A DNA stretch of 64,000 nucleotides, from NCBI RefSeq assembly GCF_900188185.1, contig NZ_FZPA01000003.1, positions 62,001-126,000 of the forward strand, read 5' to 3'. The stretch is from Sphingopyxis indica (GTDB lineage Bacteria > Pseudomonadota > Alphaproteobacteria > Sphingomonadales > Sphingomonadaceae). This document shows positions 8,652 through 16,691 of the stretch, piece by piece. The translations under genes and the position numbers were made by a program. Under the pieces are notes generated by a model. The model did not search any database, was not told the DNA's origin, and saw only the letters and a list, made by a program, of their open reading frames with translations. Position 1 is the first letter of the stretch. Each line of letters starts with the position of its first letter.

Positions 8652-8728
8652 TTGTCTTACATTTGATTGAGTCAAATCGCGACTAATCAATATTAATTCG
8701 CGATTTGATCAATATTTTTGTAGGACAA
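8652..8728. promoter_or_regulatory. Divergent control region with TTGTnnnACAA sites and an inverted repeat
   Basis: This AT-rich stretch between the esterase and jelly-roll genes holds TTGTCTTACAT (8652-8662) and the perfect TTGTAGGACAA (8718-8728), both with the TTGT/ACAA half-sites seen at 3419. Between them is an inverted repeat AAATCGCGA (8674-8682) / TCGCGATTT (8698-8706) with a 15-base spacer. The symmetry suits one regulator controlling both directions, most likely one of the two GntR/FCD proteins in the window. Confidence 0.55.
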
Positions 8729-8810
8729 GTTGACGAAGCTGTCGAGACGTGATTAGGTCGGGGGAAAGCGGTAGCGGCGCGACAACGCGCGAGCGCAGCG
8801 GGGGAGACAT

Positions 8811-9509
8811 ATGAAAAATGGCCCGACACCCTGGATCGTCATTGCGGCGTCGATGGCGTCGCTCGCCGCGGTGGCGCCCGCTTTCGCCCGTCCGGCGCCG
8901 GGAGTGCCGCCGCTCGCCGACTTCTTCGAGCCCGCGACCACAGCCGCAGCCGCACCCGACGCCGACGGGTTCATCCGGCGCTGGCTGCTCCTCGAGCCGG
9001 TCAGCAAGCCGAATCCGACCAACACGCTGTTCACGGGCAGCTATGTGCGCGCGGCGCTGGCGCCCGAGACCTTTCCGGGCCGCTTCGGGGCGGTGCCGCG
9101 CGATGGACAGGCGGCCGCGGACGGCGCGCTGCGCTGGCACGCGCTCGATTCGAAGCTGTGGGACGTCAAGCTGTTCAACTTTGCGCAGGCGCTGGGCAAG
9201 CCGAAATATGGCGTGATCTTCTGGGCCGTCACCGTCGTCGACAGCCCGCGCGAGATGCACGATGTGCGGATGGCGGTGGGGTCGAATTCGGCGTCGGTCT
9301 GGTGGCTGAACGGCCGCGAGGCGGCGACGCTGTTCGACGACCGGCGCATGGTGATGGACGATGTGCTGTCGGACCGGCTGACGCTGAAGAAGGGCCGCAA
9401 CATCCTCTATGGCGCGGTGATCAACGGCCCCGGCCTCAGCGATTTCTGCCTGCGTTTTCTGGACGCCGACGGCGAGCCGATACGCGACCTGGCCATCGCG
9501 GTGCAATGA
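8811..9509 (+). CDS. Secreted protein with C-terminal jelly-roll (carbohydrate-binding-like) domain
   Basis: A 232-residue exported protein (signal peptide ending at PAFARP). The C-terminal two thirds look like a galactose-binding-type jelly roll: VRMAVGSNSASVWWLNGRE (residues 157-175), then DRLTLKKGRNILYGAVING, the pattern in which a small domain carries a surface WLNG loop and ends with LKKG-N. Such modules often sit inside sugar hydrolases and esterases, but here the domain is free-standing. No catalytic residues are visible. A GGGGGAGAC ribosome site precedes the ATG. It lies 37 bases before a GH43 gene and probably forms an operon with it, so a role in binding or presenting the GH43 substrate is a reasonable guess. 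Confidence 0.6.
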   Translation: MKNGPTPWIVIAASMASLAAVAPAFARPAPGVPPLADFFEPATTAAAAPDADGFIRRWLLLEPVSKPNPTNTLFTGSYVRAALAPETFPGRFGAVPRDGQAAADGALRWHALDSKLWDVKLFNFAQALGKPKYGVIFWAVTVVDSPREMHDVRMAVGSNSASVWWLNGREAATLFDDRRMVMDDVLSDRLTLKKGRNILYGAVINGPGLSDFCLRFLDADGEPIRDLAIAVQ

Positions 9510-9546
9510 CGGCGCGGCGCGCCCTCCCCTTCGCACAGGAGCTTCC

Positions 9547-10989
9547 ATGACCCGCTTATTCCGCCCGACGCTCGGTCTGTCGCTGGCGCTTGCCTGCCAA
9601 TCCCCCGCCACCGCGCAGCTGGCGGGCGACGTCTTCATCCACGATCCGTCCACCGTCGTCGAATCCGGCGGCAAATGGTTCACCTTCGGCACGCGCGGCG
9701 GCGGACTGGTTTCGGAGGACGGCTGGACCTGGGCGAACGGGCCGGTTCGCCCCGGCGGCGGCGTCGCGCCCGATGTGGTGAAGATCGGCGATCGCTATTA
9801 TGTCGCCTGGGCGGTCGGCGGCGGCGGCATGTCGGGCGGACATGCGAGCGACGTGAAGATCATGTGGACCAAGTCGCTCGATCCGGCATCGCCAGACTTC
9901 GAATATCATGAGGTCGGAACGGTCGCGTCGAGCGACGGGGTCGAAAATAATGACGCGATCGACCCCGCCTTTCTCTATCACGATGGCCGGCTCTGGCTGA
10001 GCTATGGCACCTATTTCGGTTCGATCCGCCTCGTCGAACTCGATCCGGAAAGCGGCCGGCGGCTGGAAGGCAACGAGCCCGTCGACATCGCGATCGACAT
10101 GGAAGCGACCGCGCTGCTCTATCGCGACGGCTGGTATTATCTGCTCGGCACCCACGGCACCTGCTGCGACGGGCCCAATTCGACCTATAATATCCGCGTC
10201 GGCCGCTCGCGCGACGTGCGCGGCCCCTATGTCGACAATATGGGCATTCCCCTGCTCAAGGGCGGCGGCAAGCTGGTCGCGGCCGCGCAAGGGCGGATGA
10301 TCGGCGCGGGGCATTTCGGGCGCATCGACCTGGGCGGCGGGATCGAGAAGATGTCGCTGCACTATGAGGCAGACATGGACCGCAGCGGGCGCAGCGTGCT
10401 GGCGATCGAACCTTTGCTGTGGCGCGACGGATGGCCGGTCGCGGGCCGCAACCTCGACCCCGGCACTTATGAAATCCAGTCGGCGCGCAGCGGCAATGCG
10501 CTGCAACTCAAGGTCGATTTCGTCCGTATCCCGTTCGACGCGCGCGCCAGTTTCATGGCGGGGCCGGACGATCCGGTGAAACCGGTGCCCGGTCAGAGTC
10601 TTTCCGATGTCGCGGGGACATGGCCGAAGGATGCGGTGCGCGTCGACCTGTCGGCCTATATGGTGCGGCCGAACCAGCATTGGACGATCACCCCGGTCCC
10701 CGAAGCGGGGGGCTGGTTCGGTGCCCCATATTACAAGATCACCGTCGCCGGCACCGAGCGCGCGCTGGCCGCGACCCCCGCCGACGAGGTTCAGGCGGTG
10801 CCTGCCTTTACCGGCGCCGATGCCGAGCTGTGGCGGATCGACCAGCTGACCGACGGCAGCTATCGCATCACCCCCAAGACGCGCGCCGGCGCCGATCTGG
10901 CGCTGGTCGCGATCGGCGCGAGCACGCCGACGCTCGCGCGCTTCGATCCGCAGAGCGACGCCGGACGCTGGCGCTTCGTGCGCCCCTGA
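9547..10989 (+). CDS. GH43 family arabinanase/arabinofuranosidase-like enzyme, secreted
   Basis: A 480-residue secreted enzyme (signal peptide to about residue 24). The five-bladed GH43 propeller shows all three acidic residues: D33 in HDPS as base, D139 in NDAIDPAF as pKa modulator and E186 in IDMEATALLYRDG as acid. The blade with HGTCCDG is seen in endo-arabinanase-type and related subfamilies. From about residue 325 a separate domain of about 155 residues follows (TYEIQSARSGNALQL onward), beta-rich and of unassigned family. Inverting cleavage of arabinose- or xylose-containing glycans is expected. AGGAG stands six bases before the ATG. It follows the jelly-roll gene. Confidence 0.8.
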   Translation: MTRLFRPTLGLSLALACQSPATAQLAGDVFIHDPSTVVESGGKWFTFGTRGGGLVSEDGWTWANGPVRPGGGVAPDVVKIGDRYYVAWAVGGGGMSGGHASDVKIMWTKSLDPASPDFEYHEVGTVASSDGVENNDAIDPAFLYHDGRLWLSYGTYFGSIRLVELDPESGRRLEGNEPVDIAIDMEATALLYRDGWYYLLGTHGTCCDGPNSTYNIRVGRSRDVRGPYVDNMGIPLLKGGGKLVAAAQGRMIGAGHFGRIDLGGGIEKMSLHYEADMDRSGRSVLAIEPLLWRDGWPVAGRNLDPGTYEIQSARSGNALQLKVDFVRIPFDARASFMAGPDDPVKPVPGQSLSDVAGTWPKDAVRVDLSAYMVRPNQHWTITPVPEAGGWFGAPYYKITVAGTERALAATPADEVQAVPAFTGADAELWRIDQLTDGSYRITPKTRAGADLALVAIGASTPTLARFDPQSDAGRWRFVRP

Positions 10990-10990
10990 A

Positions 10991-11028
10991 CGGGAGCGGC
11001 GCGCACCGGAGCGCGCGCCGCGGACCCG
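10991..11028. terminator. Strong hairpin between convergent GH43 and xylA
   Basis: The 39 bases separating the two stop codons form a GC-rich hairpin: GCGGCGCGC (10996-11004) pairs with GCGCGCCGC (11013-11021), and outer CGGG/CCCG arms add to it. There is no U-tract in either direction, so it may only slow polymerase or protect the 3' ends. Confidence 0.4.
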
Positions 11029-12348
11029 TCAGACGAAGCGATTGACAAGATTTTCGAGCCGTTCCTGCTTGCCCGAACGGTGCCTGGGGTTGAGGTCGGC
11101 GGCAACCGCATGATCGGCGATGTCGGCAAGGCTGGTGCCCTCGCGATGGATCATCCGCCCCAGCTCGCCGTCCCAGCCCGCATAGCGCTCCTTCTTGAAC
11201 GCGTCGATCCGCCCGTCGGCGATGATCCGTTCGGCGTTGAGCAGCGCCGCCCCGACGACATCGACGCCGCCGATGTGGCCGTGCAGCAGATCCTCGGCAT
11301 CGACCGACTGGCGGCGCACTTTCGCGTCGAAGTTGAAGCCGCCGGTGGTGAAGCCGCCCGCACGGACGATCTCGAGCATCGCGAGCGTCATTTCCTCGAC
11401 CGAATTGGGGAATTGATCGGTGTCCCAGCCATTCTGGTGATCGCCGCGGTTGGCGTCGATCGACCCGAAAATGCCGAAGGCGGCGGCGGTGGCGATCTCA
11501 TGCTCGAAGGTATGGCCCGACAGCGTCGCATGATTGGCCTCGATATTGACGCGCACCTCGTCCTCGAGCCCGTAGCGCTTGAGGAAGCCATAGACGGTGG
11601 CGGTGTCGAAATCATATTGATGTTTGGTCGGCTCGTGCGGCTTGGGCTCGATCAGGATCGTGCCGGTAAAGCCGATCCTGTGCTTGTGCTCGACCACCAG
11701 GTTCAGGAAGCGCCCGAAATTGTCGAGCTCGCGCTTCAGGTCGGTATTGGTCAGCGTCTCATAGCCCTCGCGGCCGCCCCACAGCACATAGTTGGCGCCG
11801 CCGAGACGGTGCGTGGCTTCGAGCGCCGAGCGCACCTGCAGCGCCGCCCAGGCGTAGATTTCGGGATCGGGGCTGGTCGCAGCGCCGCCCGCGTAGCGCG
11901 GATCGGAAAAGAGGTTGGCGGTGCCCCACAGGAGCTTGCGCCCGGTTTCGTCCTGCAGCGCTTCGAGGTGATCGACCGCGGTGGCGAAATGGCGCCGATA
12001 GGAGGCGACGTCGGTGGCCGGCTCCATCACATCGACGTCGTGGAAGCAATAGAAGGGCAGGTCGAGCTTGCGCACGAAGCCGAGCGCGGTTTCGCGCTTC
12101 ATCGCCGCCGCCTCCGCCGCATCGGCGTGCTGCTGCCACGGGCGATCGAAGGTGCCCGCCCCGAAGACGTCCGACCCCGGCCAGCAGAAGGTGTGCCACA
12201 TGCACACCGCGAAGCGCAGATGCTCTTCCATCGTCTTGCCGAGGACCTTGCGGTTCTTGTCGTAGAAGCGATAGGCGAGTTCGTTGTCGGTCTCCGGCCC
12301 TTCATAGGCGATGGTCGGAAACGCGGCGAAATAATCGGTGGCAGACAT
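11029..12348 (-). CDS. xylA: Xylose isomerase
   Basis: A 439-residue cytoplasmic enzyme of normal class II length that converts D-xylose to D-xylulose with two divalent metal ions. Family signatures include [23 protein letters not shown] with the catalytic His, [25 protein letters not shown] with metal ligands, and [11 protein letters not shown]. It is the last gene of a GH43-xylB-xylA operon: its ATG follows directly on the xylB stop with no gap, so translational coupling is likely. It gives the locus its first cytoplasmic step for xylose. Confidence 0.97.
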   Translation of the reverse strand: MSATDYFAAFPTIAYEGPETDNELAYRFYDKNRKVLGKTMEEHLRFAVCMWHTFCWPGSDVFGAGTFDRPWQQHADAAEAAAMKRETALGFVRKLDLPFYCFHDVDVMEPATDVASYRRHFATAVDHLEALQDETGRKLLWGTANLFSDPRYAGGAATSPDPEIYAWAALQVRSALEATHRLGGANYVLWGGREGYETLTNTDLKRELDNFGRFLNLVVEHKHRIGFTGTILIEPKPHEPTKHQYDFDTATVYGFLKRYGLEDEVRVNIEANHATLSGHTFEHEIATAAAFGIFGSIDANRGDHQNGWDTDQFPNSVEEMTLAMLEIVRAGGFTTGGFNFDAKVRRQSVDAEDLLHGHIGGVDVVGAALLNAERIIADGRIDAFKKERYAGWDGELGRMIHREGTSLADIADHAVAADLNPRHRSGKQERLENLVNRFV

Positions 12349-13800
12349 TCAAGAGCCTTTCTTGGAGGAAATTCGGGGATAGGCCTGGCGAAACAGCGCC
12401 TTGCGATGCGAAAGCCGGTCGACGAGCGCCGGGTCGGGGTCGATCCGCCGCGCGACCGGCGGCGCGGCGCACACCGCCGCGGCCTCGCCGCCGTCGACCG
12501 CGAGCTGCGCGAGCCGCGCCGCGCCCAGCGCCGGCCCGACCTCGCCGCCCTTCAGATAGACGAGTGGCACTTGGAACGCCGCGGCGATGATGCGGCCCCA
12601 ATAGTCCGATCGCGCCCCGCCGCCGATCACCGACAGCTGCGCGACCTGCGTCCCCGCATCGCGGAGCGCATCGAGCCCGTCGGCGAGCGCGAAGGCAACG
12701 CCTTCGAGCACCGTCTGCGCCAGCCGGCCGCTGTCGGTGTCGTGGTCGAGCCCCAGAAAGGCGCCGCGCACGCGGGCGTCATTGTGCGGCGTGCGCTCGC
12801 CCGAGAGATAGGGAAGGAAAAGCTCTTCGCCCGAACCGGGGCCGGACGCTTCGGCACGCGCGAAGAGATCGGCCGCCCCCGCCGCGCCGGTCAGCCGCGC
12901 GACCCAGTCGATGCACGACGCCGCCGACAGATGCACGCTCATCTGATGCCACATGCCGGGCAGGCAGTGGCAAAAGGCGTGGACCGCGCGCGCCGGGTTG
13001 GGCCGGAATTGGTCGGTCGCGACAAAAATGACGCCCGACGTGCCGAGCGAGAGCAGCGCGTCGCCGTCGTTGACCACCCCCACGCCCGCAGCGCCCGCGG
13101 CATTGTCGCCGCCGCCGGCGACGACGGGCACCGCGGGCATTCCCCATAGCTCGGCGACCTCAGGGCGCAGCGTGCCGGTGATCTCGCTGCCCTCAAAGAG
13201 CTTCGGCATCGCCGCCTCGGTGAGCCCGGTCGCGGCGAGGACCGCATCGCTCCACGCGCGCTGCGCGACGTCGACCCACAGCGTGCCCGCGGCGTCGGAC
13301 AGGTCCGAAGCCTTGTCGCCGGTCATGCGCAGGCGCACATAATCCTTGGGAAGCAGCACGGTGCGGACGCGGTCGAACAGCGCGGGCTCATGCGCCCGCA
13401 CCCACAGCAGCTTCGGCGCGGTGAAGCCCGGCATGGCGATGTTGCCGGTGATCGTGCGCAGCGCGGGAACCGCCGCTTCGAGCGCTTCGCATTCGGCTTC
13501 GGACCGGCCGTCGTTCCACAGGATCGCGGGGCGCAGCGGCCGGTCGTCGTCGCCGAGCAGCGTCGCACCGTGCATCTGTCCCGCCAGCCCGATGCCGCGG
13601 ATCGAGCGCCGCACGGCGGGGTCGATCGCCTGCACCGCCGCGGTCGTCGCCAGCCACCACGCGTCGGGGTCCTGTTCGGACCAGCCGGGATGCGGGCGCT
13701 GAACCGACAGCGCGGCGACGCCCTGCCCCGCCACGGCGCCGGTCTCGTCGAGCGCGACGGCCTTCACGCCCGACGTGCCGATGTCGATGCCCAGGAACAT
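12349..13800 (-). CDS. xylB: Xylulokinase
   Basis: A 483-residue FGGY-family sugar kinase that phosphorylates D-xylulose to the 5-phosphate for the pentose phosphate pathway. The N-terminus FLGIDIGTSGVKAV is the first phosphate-binding loop, GLAGQMHGATLL is the xylulokinase-specific substrate loop, and LLSLGTSGVIFVA and SVIGGGARSDYWGRI are the later nucleotide-binding elements. Its ATG overlaps the TGA of the upstream GH43 gene by one base (TGATG), so the two are translationally coupled. Control comes from the LacI-type operator at 14968. Confidence 0.96.
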   Translation of the reverse strand: MFLGIDIGTSGVKAVALDETGAVAGQGVAALSVQRPHPGWSEQDPDAWWLATTAAVQAIDPAVRRSIRGIGLAGQMHGATLLGDDDRPLRPAILWNDGRSEAECEALEAAVPALRTITGNIAMPGFTAPKLLWVRAHEPALFDRVRTVLLPKDYVRLRMTGDKASDLSDAAGTLWVDVAQRAWSDAVLAATGLTEAAMPKLFEGSEITGTLRPEVAELWGMPAVPVVAGGGDNAAGAAGVGVVNDGDALLSLGTSGVIFVATDQFRPNPARAVHAFCHCLPGMWHQMSVHLSAASCIDWVARLTGAAGAADLFARAEASGPGSGEELFLPYLSGERTPHNDARVRGAFLGLDHDTDSGRLAQTVLEGVAFALADGLDALRDAGTQVAQLSVIGGGARSDYWGRIIAAAFQVPLVYLKGGEVGPALGAARLAQLAVDGGEAAAVCAAPPVARRIDPDPALVDRLSHRKALFRQAYPRISSKKGS

Positions 13801-14930
13801 CAGGGGACGAAGGGGTCGATCGTCGGGATGGTCCCGTCGGGGTTGAACTTGAGCTCGGTCATCTTGACGCTGCGCAGGTGGTTTTTCCCGCTGAGCTGAG
13901 TGTCATGGTAGAAGAGCCACCATTTGCCGTTCCACTGAACGATCGAATGGTGCGACGTCCATCCCTGCACCGGGGCGAGGATATGCCCCTTGTAGGTGAA
14001 GGGACCGAAGGGATTGTCGCCGATCGCATAATTCACGAAATGCGTGTCGCCGGTCGAATAGGTGTAATAATATTTGCCGTCGCGCTTGAAGACCCACGAG
14101 GCTTCGAAGAAGCGCCGGTCGTGGTCGCCGCCCTTCACCGGCTTTCCTTGCTCGTCCAGAATCACGGCGTCGCGCACCGGGCCATCGAAATGCTTCATGT
14201 CGGCGCTCATCCGCACGACCTTGCCCGAGATGGCGGGCGCATCGTCCTGCATCAGGTCGGTGTCGGACCCGTTCGGATCATAGACGCCGTCCTTCCAGCG
14301 CTGGAGCTGGCCGCCCCAGATGCCGCCGAAATACATATAACTCGCGCCGTCGTCGTCGGTGAACACCGCGGGGTCCATCGAAAAGCTGCCCGGGATATAA
14401 GAGGGTTCGGCAACGAACGGCCCCATCGGGTCCTTCGACGTCGCGACCCCGATGCGGAAGGCGCCGAGGCCGTTCTTGTCCTTCGATTTGTCGCGCGCGG
14501 GGAAATAGAGATAATAGGTGCCGTCCTTATAGGCGGCGTCGGGCGCCCACATCTGCTGCGACGCCCAGGGCACATCCTTGATGTCGAGCGCGACGGGCCC
14601 CACCGTCACCGGCCCGCCCGGCCGGTCGAGGCGGAGCACGCGATAGTCGCGCATCGCATATTGGTTGCCCAGATCGTCGTCGGCGATGCCCGCGTCGATG
14701 TCGTGGCTCGGATAGATATAGAGCTTGCCGTCGAAGACATGCGCCGACGGGTCGGCGGTATAGATTTCATCGACCAGCGGCTGCGCCAGATAGCGGCGCC
14801 CGTCGGGCGCGCGCGCGCCGTCGGCGCTCGATTCGGTCGCCTTGGTCGGCGCGTCGGGGGCGCCGCCGTTGCAACCACCCAGACAGGTGGCGAGGATTGC
14901 GAGGGAAATTGTTGCACTTCGCATCGGCAT
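13800..14930 (-). CDS. GH43 family lipoprotein (beta-xylosidase/arabinofuranosidase-like)
   Basis: A 376-residue protein with a lipobox (LGGC, Cys20), so membrane-anchored, probably facing the periplasm or cell surface. All GH43 acids are present: D60 in YTADPSAHVF, D186 in SMDPAVFTDDDG and E276 in FFEASWVFKRDGK. It consists of the propeller only, without a C-terminal module, and differs clearly from the other GH43 at 9547. It leads the operon with xylB and xylA, which suggests that its product is xylose or a xylose-containing oligomer. The exact subfamily is uncertain. Confidence 0.82.
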   Translation of the reverse strand: MPMRSATISLAILATCLGGCNGGAPDAPTKATESSADGARAPDGRRYLAQPLVDEIYTADPSAHVFDGKLYIYPSHDIDAGIADDDLGNQYAMRDYRVLRLDRPGGPVTVGPVALDIKDVPWASQQMWAPDAAYKDGTYYLYFPARDKSKDKNGLGAFRIGVATSKDPMGPFVAEPSYIPGSFSMDPAVFTDDDGASYMYFGGIWGGQLQRWKDGVYDPNGSDTDLMQDDAPAISGKVVRMSADMKHFDGPVRDAVILDEQGKPVKGGDHDRRFFEASWVFKRDGKYYYTYSTGDTHFVNYAIGDNPFGPFTYKGHILAPVQGWTSHHSIVQWNGKWWLFYHDTQLSGKNHLRSVKMTELKFNPDGTIPTIDPFVP

Positions 14931-14967
14931 CTTCTCCTTGGCTGCCGTCTGAGCGGCGTGGGAATTT

Positions 14968-14981
14968 TGATAGCGCTACCA
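14968..14981. promoter_or_regulatory. LacI-type operator between the GH43-xylBA and GH51-GH95 units
   Basis: TGATAGCGCTACCA differs by one base from the perfect palindrome at 7609. It lies 38 bases before the GH43 start and 113 bases before the GH51 start, so a single repressor could control both directions. A shorter related sequence, TGGCGCTACCA, occurs at 15201-15211 inside the GH51 gene. Confidence 0.7.
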
Positions 14982-15093
14982 TCGAACATTTCCAAGTGCC
15001 CTTTTTGTTTGACGTGCCGGCGATTTTCCTTCTACTCCTACAAAATAACGGGCGGATCGCCCGGCAAACGACCGTTCAGGGGAGAGAATCGAC

Positions 15094-16689
15094 GTGACAA
15101 AATCATACGAAGCCGGCTTGCCGGGCCGCCGCCGCCGCGCCCTTTTCGGCGCGCTGACGCTCGCCATCGCGGGAATCGCCGCCCCGGCGGGCGCACAGGA
15201 TGGCGCTACCATCACCGCGACGATTCGCGCCGACCAGCCAGGCCCAAAGGTCGATGCCGACATCTTCGGACAGTTCGCCGAGCATCTGGGCACCGGAATC
15301 TACGGCGGAATCTGGGTCGGCAAGGGGTCGTCGATTCCCAATGAGAACGGCTATCGGAGCGACGTGCTCGCGGCGCTGAAGGCGATCAAGGTGCCGATGG
15401 TGCGCTGGCCGGGCGGATGCTTTGCCGACGAATATCACTGGCGCGACGGCATCGGCCCGCAAAAAGACCGCCCGGTCAAGATCAACACCAACTGGGGCGG
15501 CGTGAACGAGGACAACAGCTTCGGCACGCATGAATTCATGGGATTCGCCGAACGGCTGAGCGCGCGCGCTTATGTTTCGGCGAATGTCGGCAGTGGCACG
15601 CCGGCGGAAACCGCGCGATGGGTCGAATATATGACCGCGGCCGCGAACAGCAGCTCGCTGGCCAGGGAACGCGCCGCGAACGGGCGCACCGAACCCTGGA
15701 CGCTCGCCTATCTGGGCATCGGCAACGAACTATGGGGATGCGGCGGCAATATGCGCCCCGAATATGCTGCCGACCTGACCAACCGCTTCGCCACCTTTGC
15801 GAAGTCCGGATCGGGCAAGATGCTCAAGATCGCCAGCGGCCCGTCGGACAGCAATTATGAATGGACCGACACGATGATGCGGCTGTCGGGCAAAACCATC
15901 GACGGGCTGGCGCTGCATTTCTACACCCGCCCGCGTGACGCCGACTGGAACGACAAGGGGCCGGCGCTCGGCTTCCCCGAGGCCGAATGGGCCTCGACGC
16001 TGCAACACACATTGCAGATGGACGAATTTATCACGCGCCATTCGGCAATCATGGACAAATATGACCCCGAAAAGCGCGTGATGCTCGCGGTCGACGAATG
16101 GGGGACGTGGTACGACCCGACGCCCGGTTCCAACCCCGGCTTCCTGCAGCAGCAGAACAGCCTGCGCGATGCGATCGTCGCGGCGCTCAACATTCACATC
16201 TTCACCCGCCACGCCGAACGCGTGCGCATGGCGGCGATCGCGCAGATGGTGAATGTGCTGCAGGCGATGCTGCTGACCGACGGGCCGCGCATGGTGAAGA
16301 CCCCGACCTATTGGGCCTTCGACCTCTATATGCCGTGGCAGAATGCGACGAGCCTGCCCGTCACGGTCGACGGGCCGCGCTATCGCAATGGCACGGTCGA
16401 CATTCCGGCGATCAGCGTCTCCGCAGTGCGCGACACCGCGGGGGCGGTGCATGTCGCGCTGGTCAATGTCGATCCGAACCGCGCCTTGCCGGTCACCGTC
16501 GATCTGAAAGGCGTTCGCGCGACCGCCGCGTCGGGCCGTATTCTGACCGCCGAAGCGATGGATGCTCACAACAGCTTCGAGCATCCCGGCGCCGTCGCGC
16601 CGAAGCCGTTCGACGCCGCGAGGGTCGCCGGCGGCAAGCTCGCGACGCGGCTGCCCCCCAAATCGGTGGTCGTGCTGCGGCTGCGCTGA
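15094..16689 (+). CDS. GH51 alpha-L-arabinofuranosidase, exported form
   Basis: A 531-residue retaining arabinofuranosidase that removes arabinose side chains from arabinoxylan or arabino-oligosaccharides. The (beta/alpha)8 domain carries the acid E212 in GIGNELWGCGG and the nucleophile E335 in AVDEWGTWY; a beta-sandwich follows from about residue 410. Most GH51 enzymes are cytoplasmic, but this one has a twin-Arg-containing signal (GRRRRALFGALTLAIAGIAA) with a cleavage site near APAGAQ, so it acts in the periplasm. The start is GTG, chosen for the AGGGGAGAG ribosome site. GH95 follows two bases after the stop. Confidence 0.9.
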   Translation: MTKSYEAGLPGRRRRALFGALTLAIAGIAAPAGAQDGATITATIRADQPGPKVDADIFGQFAEHLGTGIYGGIWVGKGSSIPNENGYRSDVLAALKAIKVPMVRWPGGCFADEYHWRDGIGPQKDRPVKINTNWGGVNEDNSFGTHEFMGFAERLSARAYVSANVGSGTPAETARWVEYMTAAANSSSLARERAANGRTEPWTLAYLGIGNELWGCGGNMRPEYAADLTNRFATFAKSGSGKMLKIASGPSDSNYEWTDTMMRLSGKTIDGLALHFYTRPRDADWNDKGPALGFPEAEWASTLQHTLQMDEFITRHSAIMDKYDPEKRVMLAVDEWGTWYDPTPGSNPGFLQQQNSLRDAIVAALNIHIFTRHAERVRMAAIAQMVNVLQAMLLTDGPRMVKTPTYWAFDLYMPWQNATSLPVTVDGPRYRNGTVDIPAISVSAVRDTAGAVHVALVNVDPNRALPVTVDLKGVRATAASGRILTAEAMDAHNSFEHPGAVAPKPFDAARVAGGKLATRLPPKSVVVLRLR

Positions 16690-16691
16690 GC

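Noticed and set aside
15201..15211. A fourth LacI operator (TGGCGCTACCA) inside GH51
   Set aside because: It is shorter, lacks the TA of the core, and lies in coding sequence; it is noted only as a resemblance.
16098..16691. GH95 starting far upstream inside the GH51 gene
   Set aside because: The extra residues are an out-of-frame reading of GH51; the Tat-type signal peptide fixes the start at 16692.
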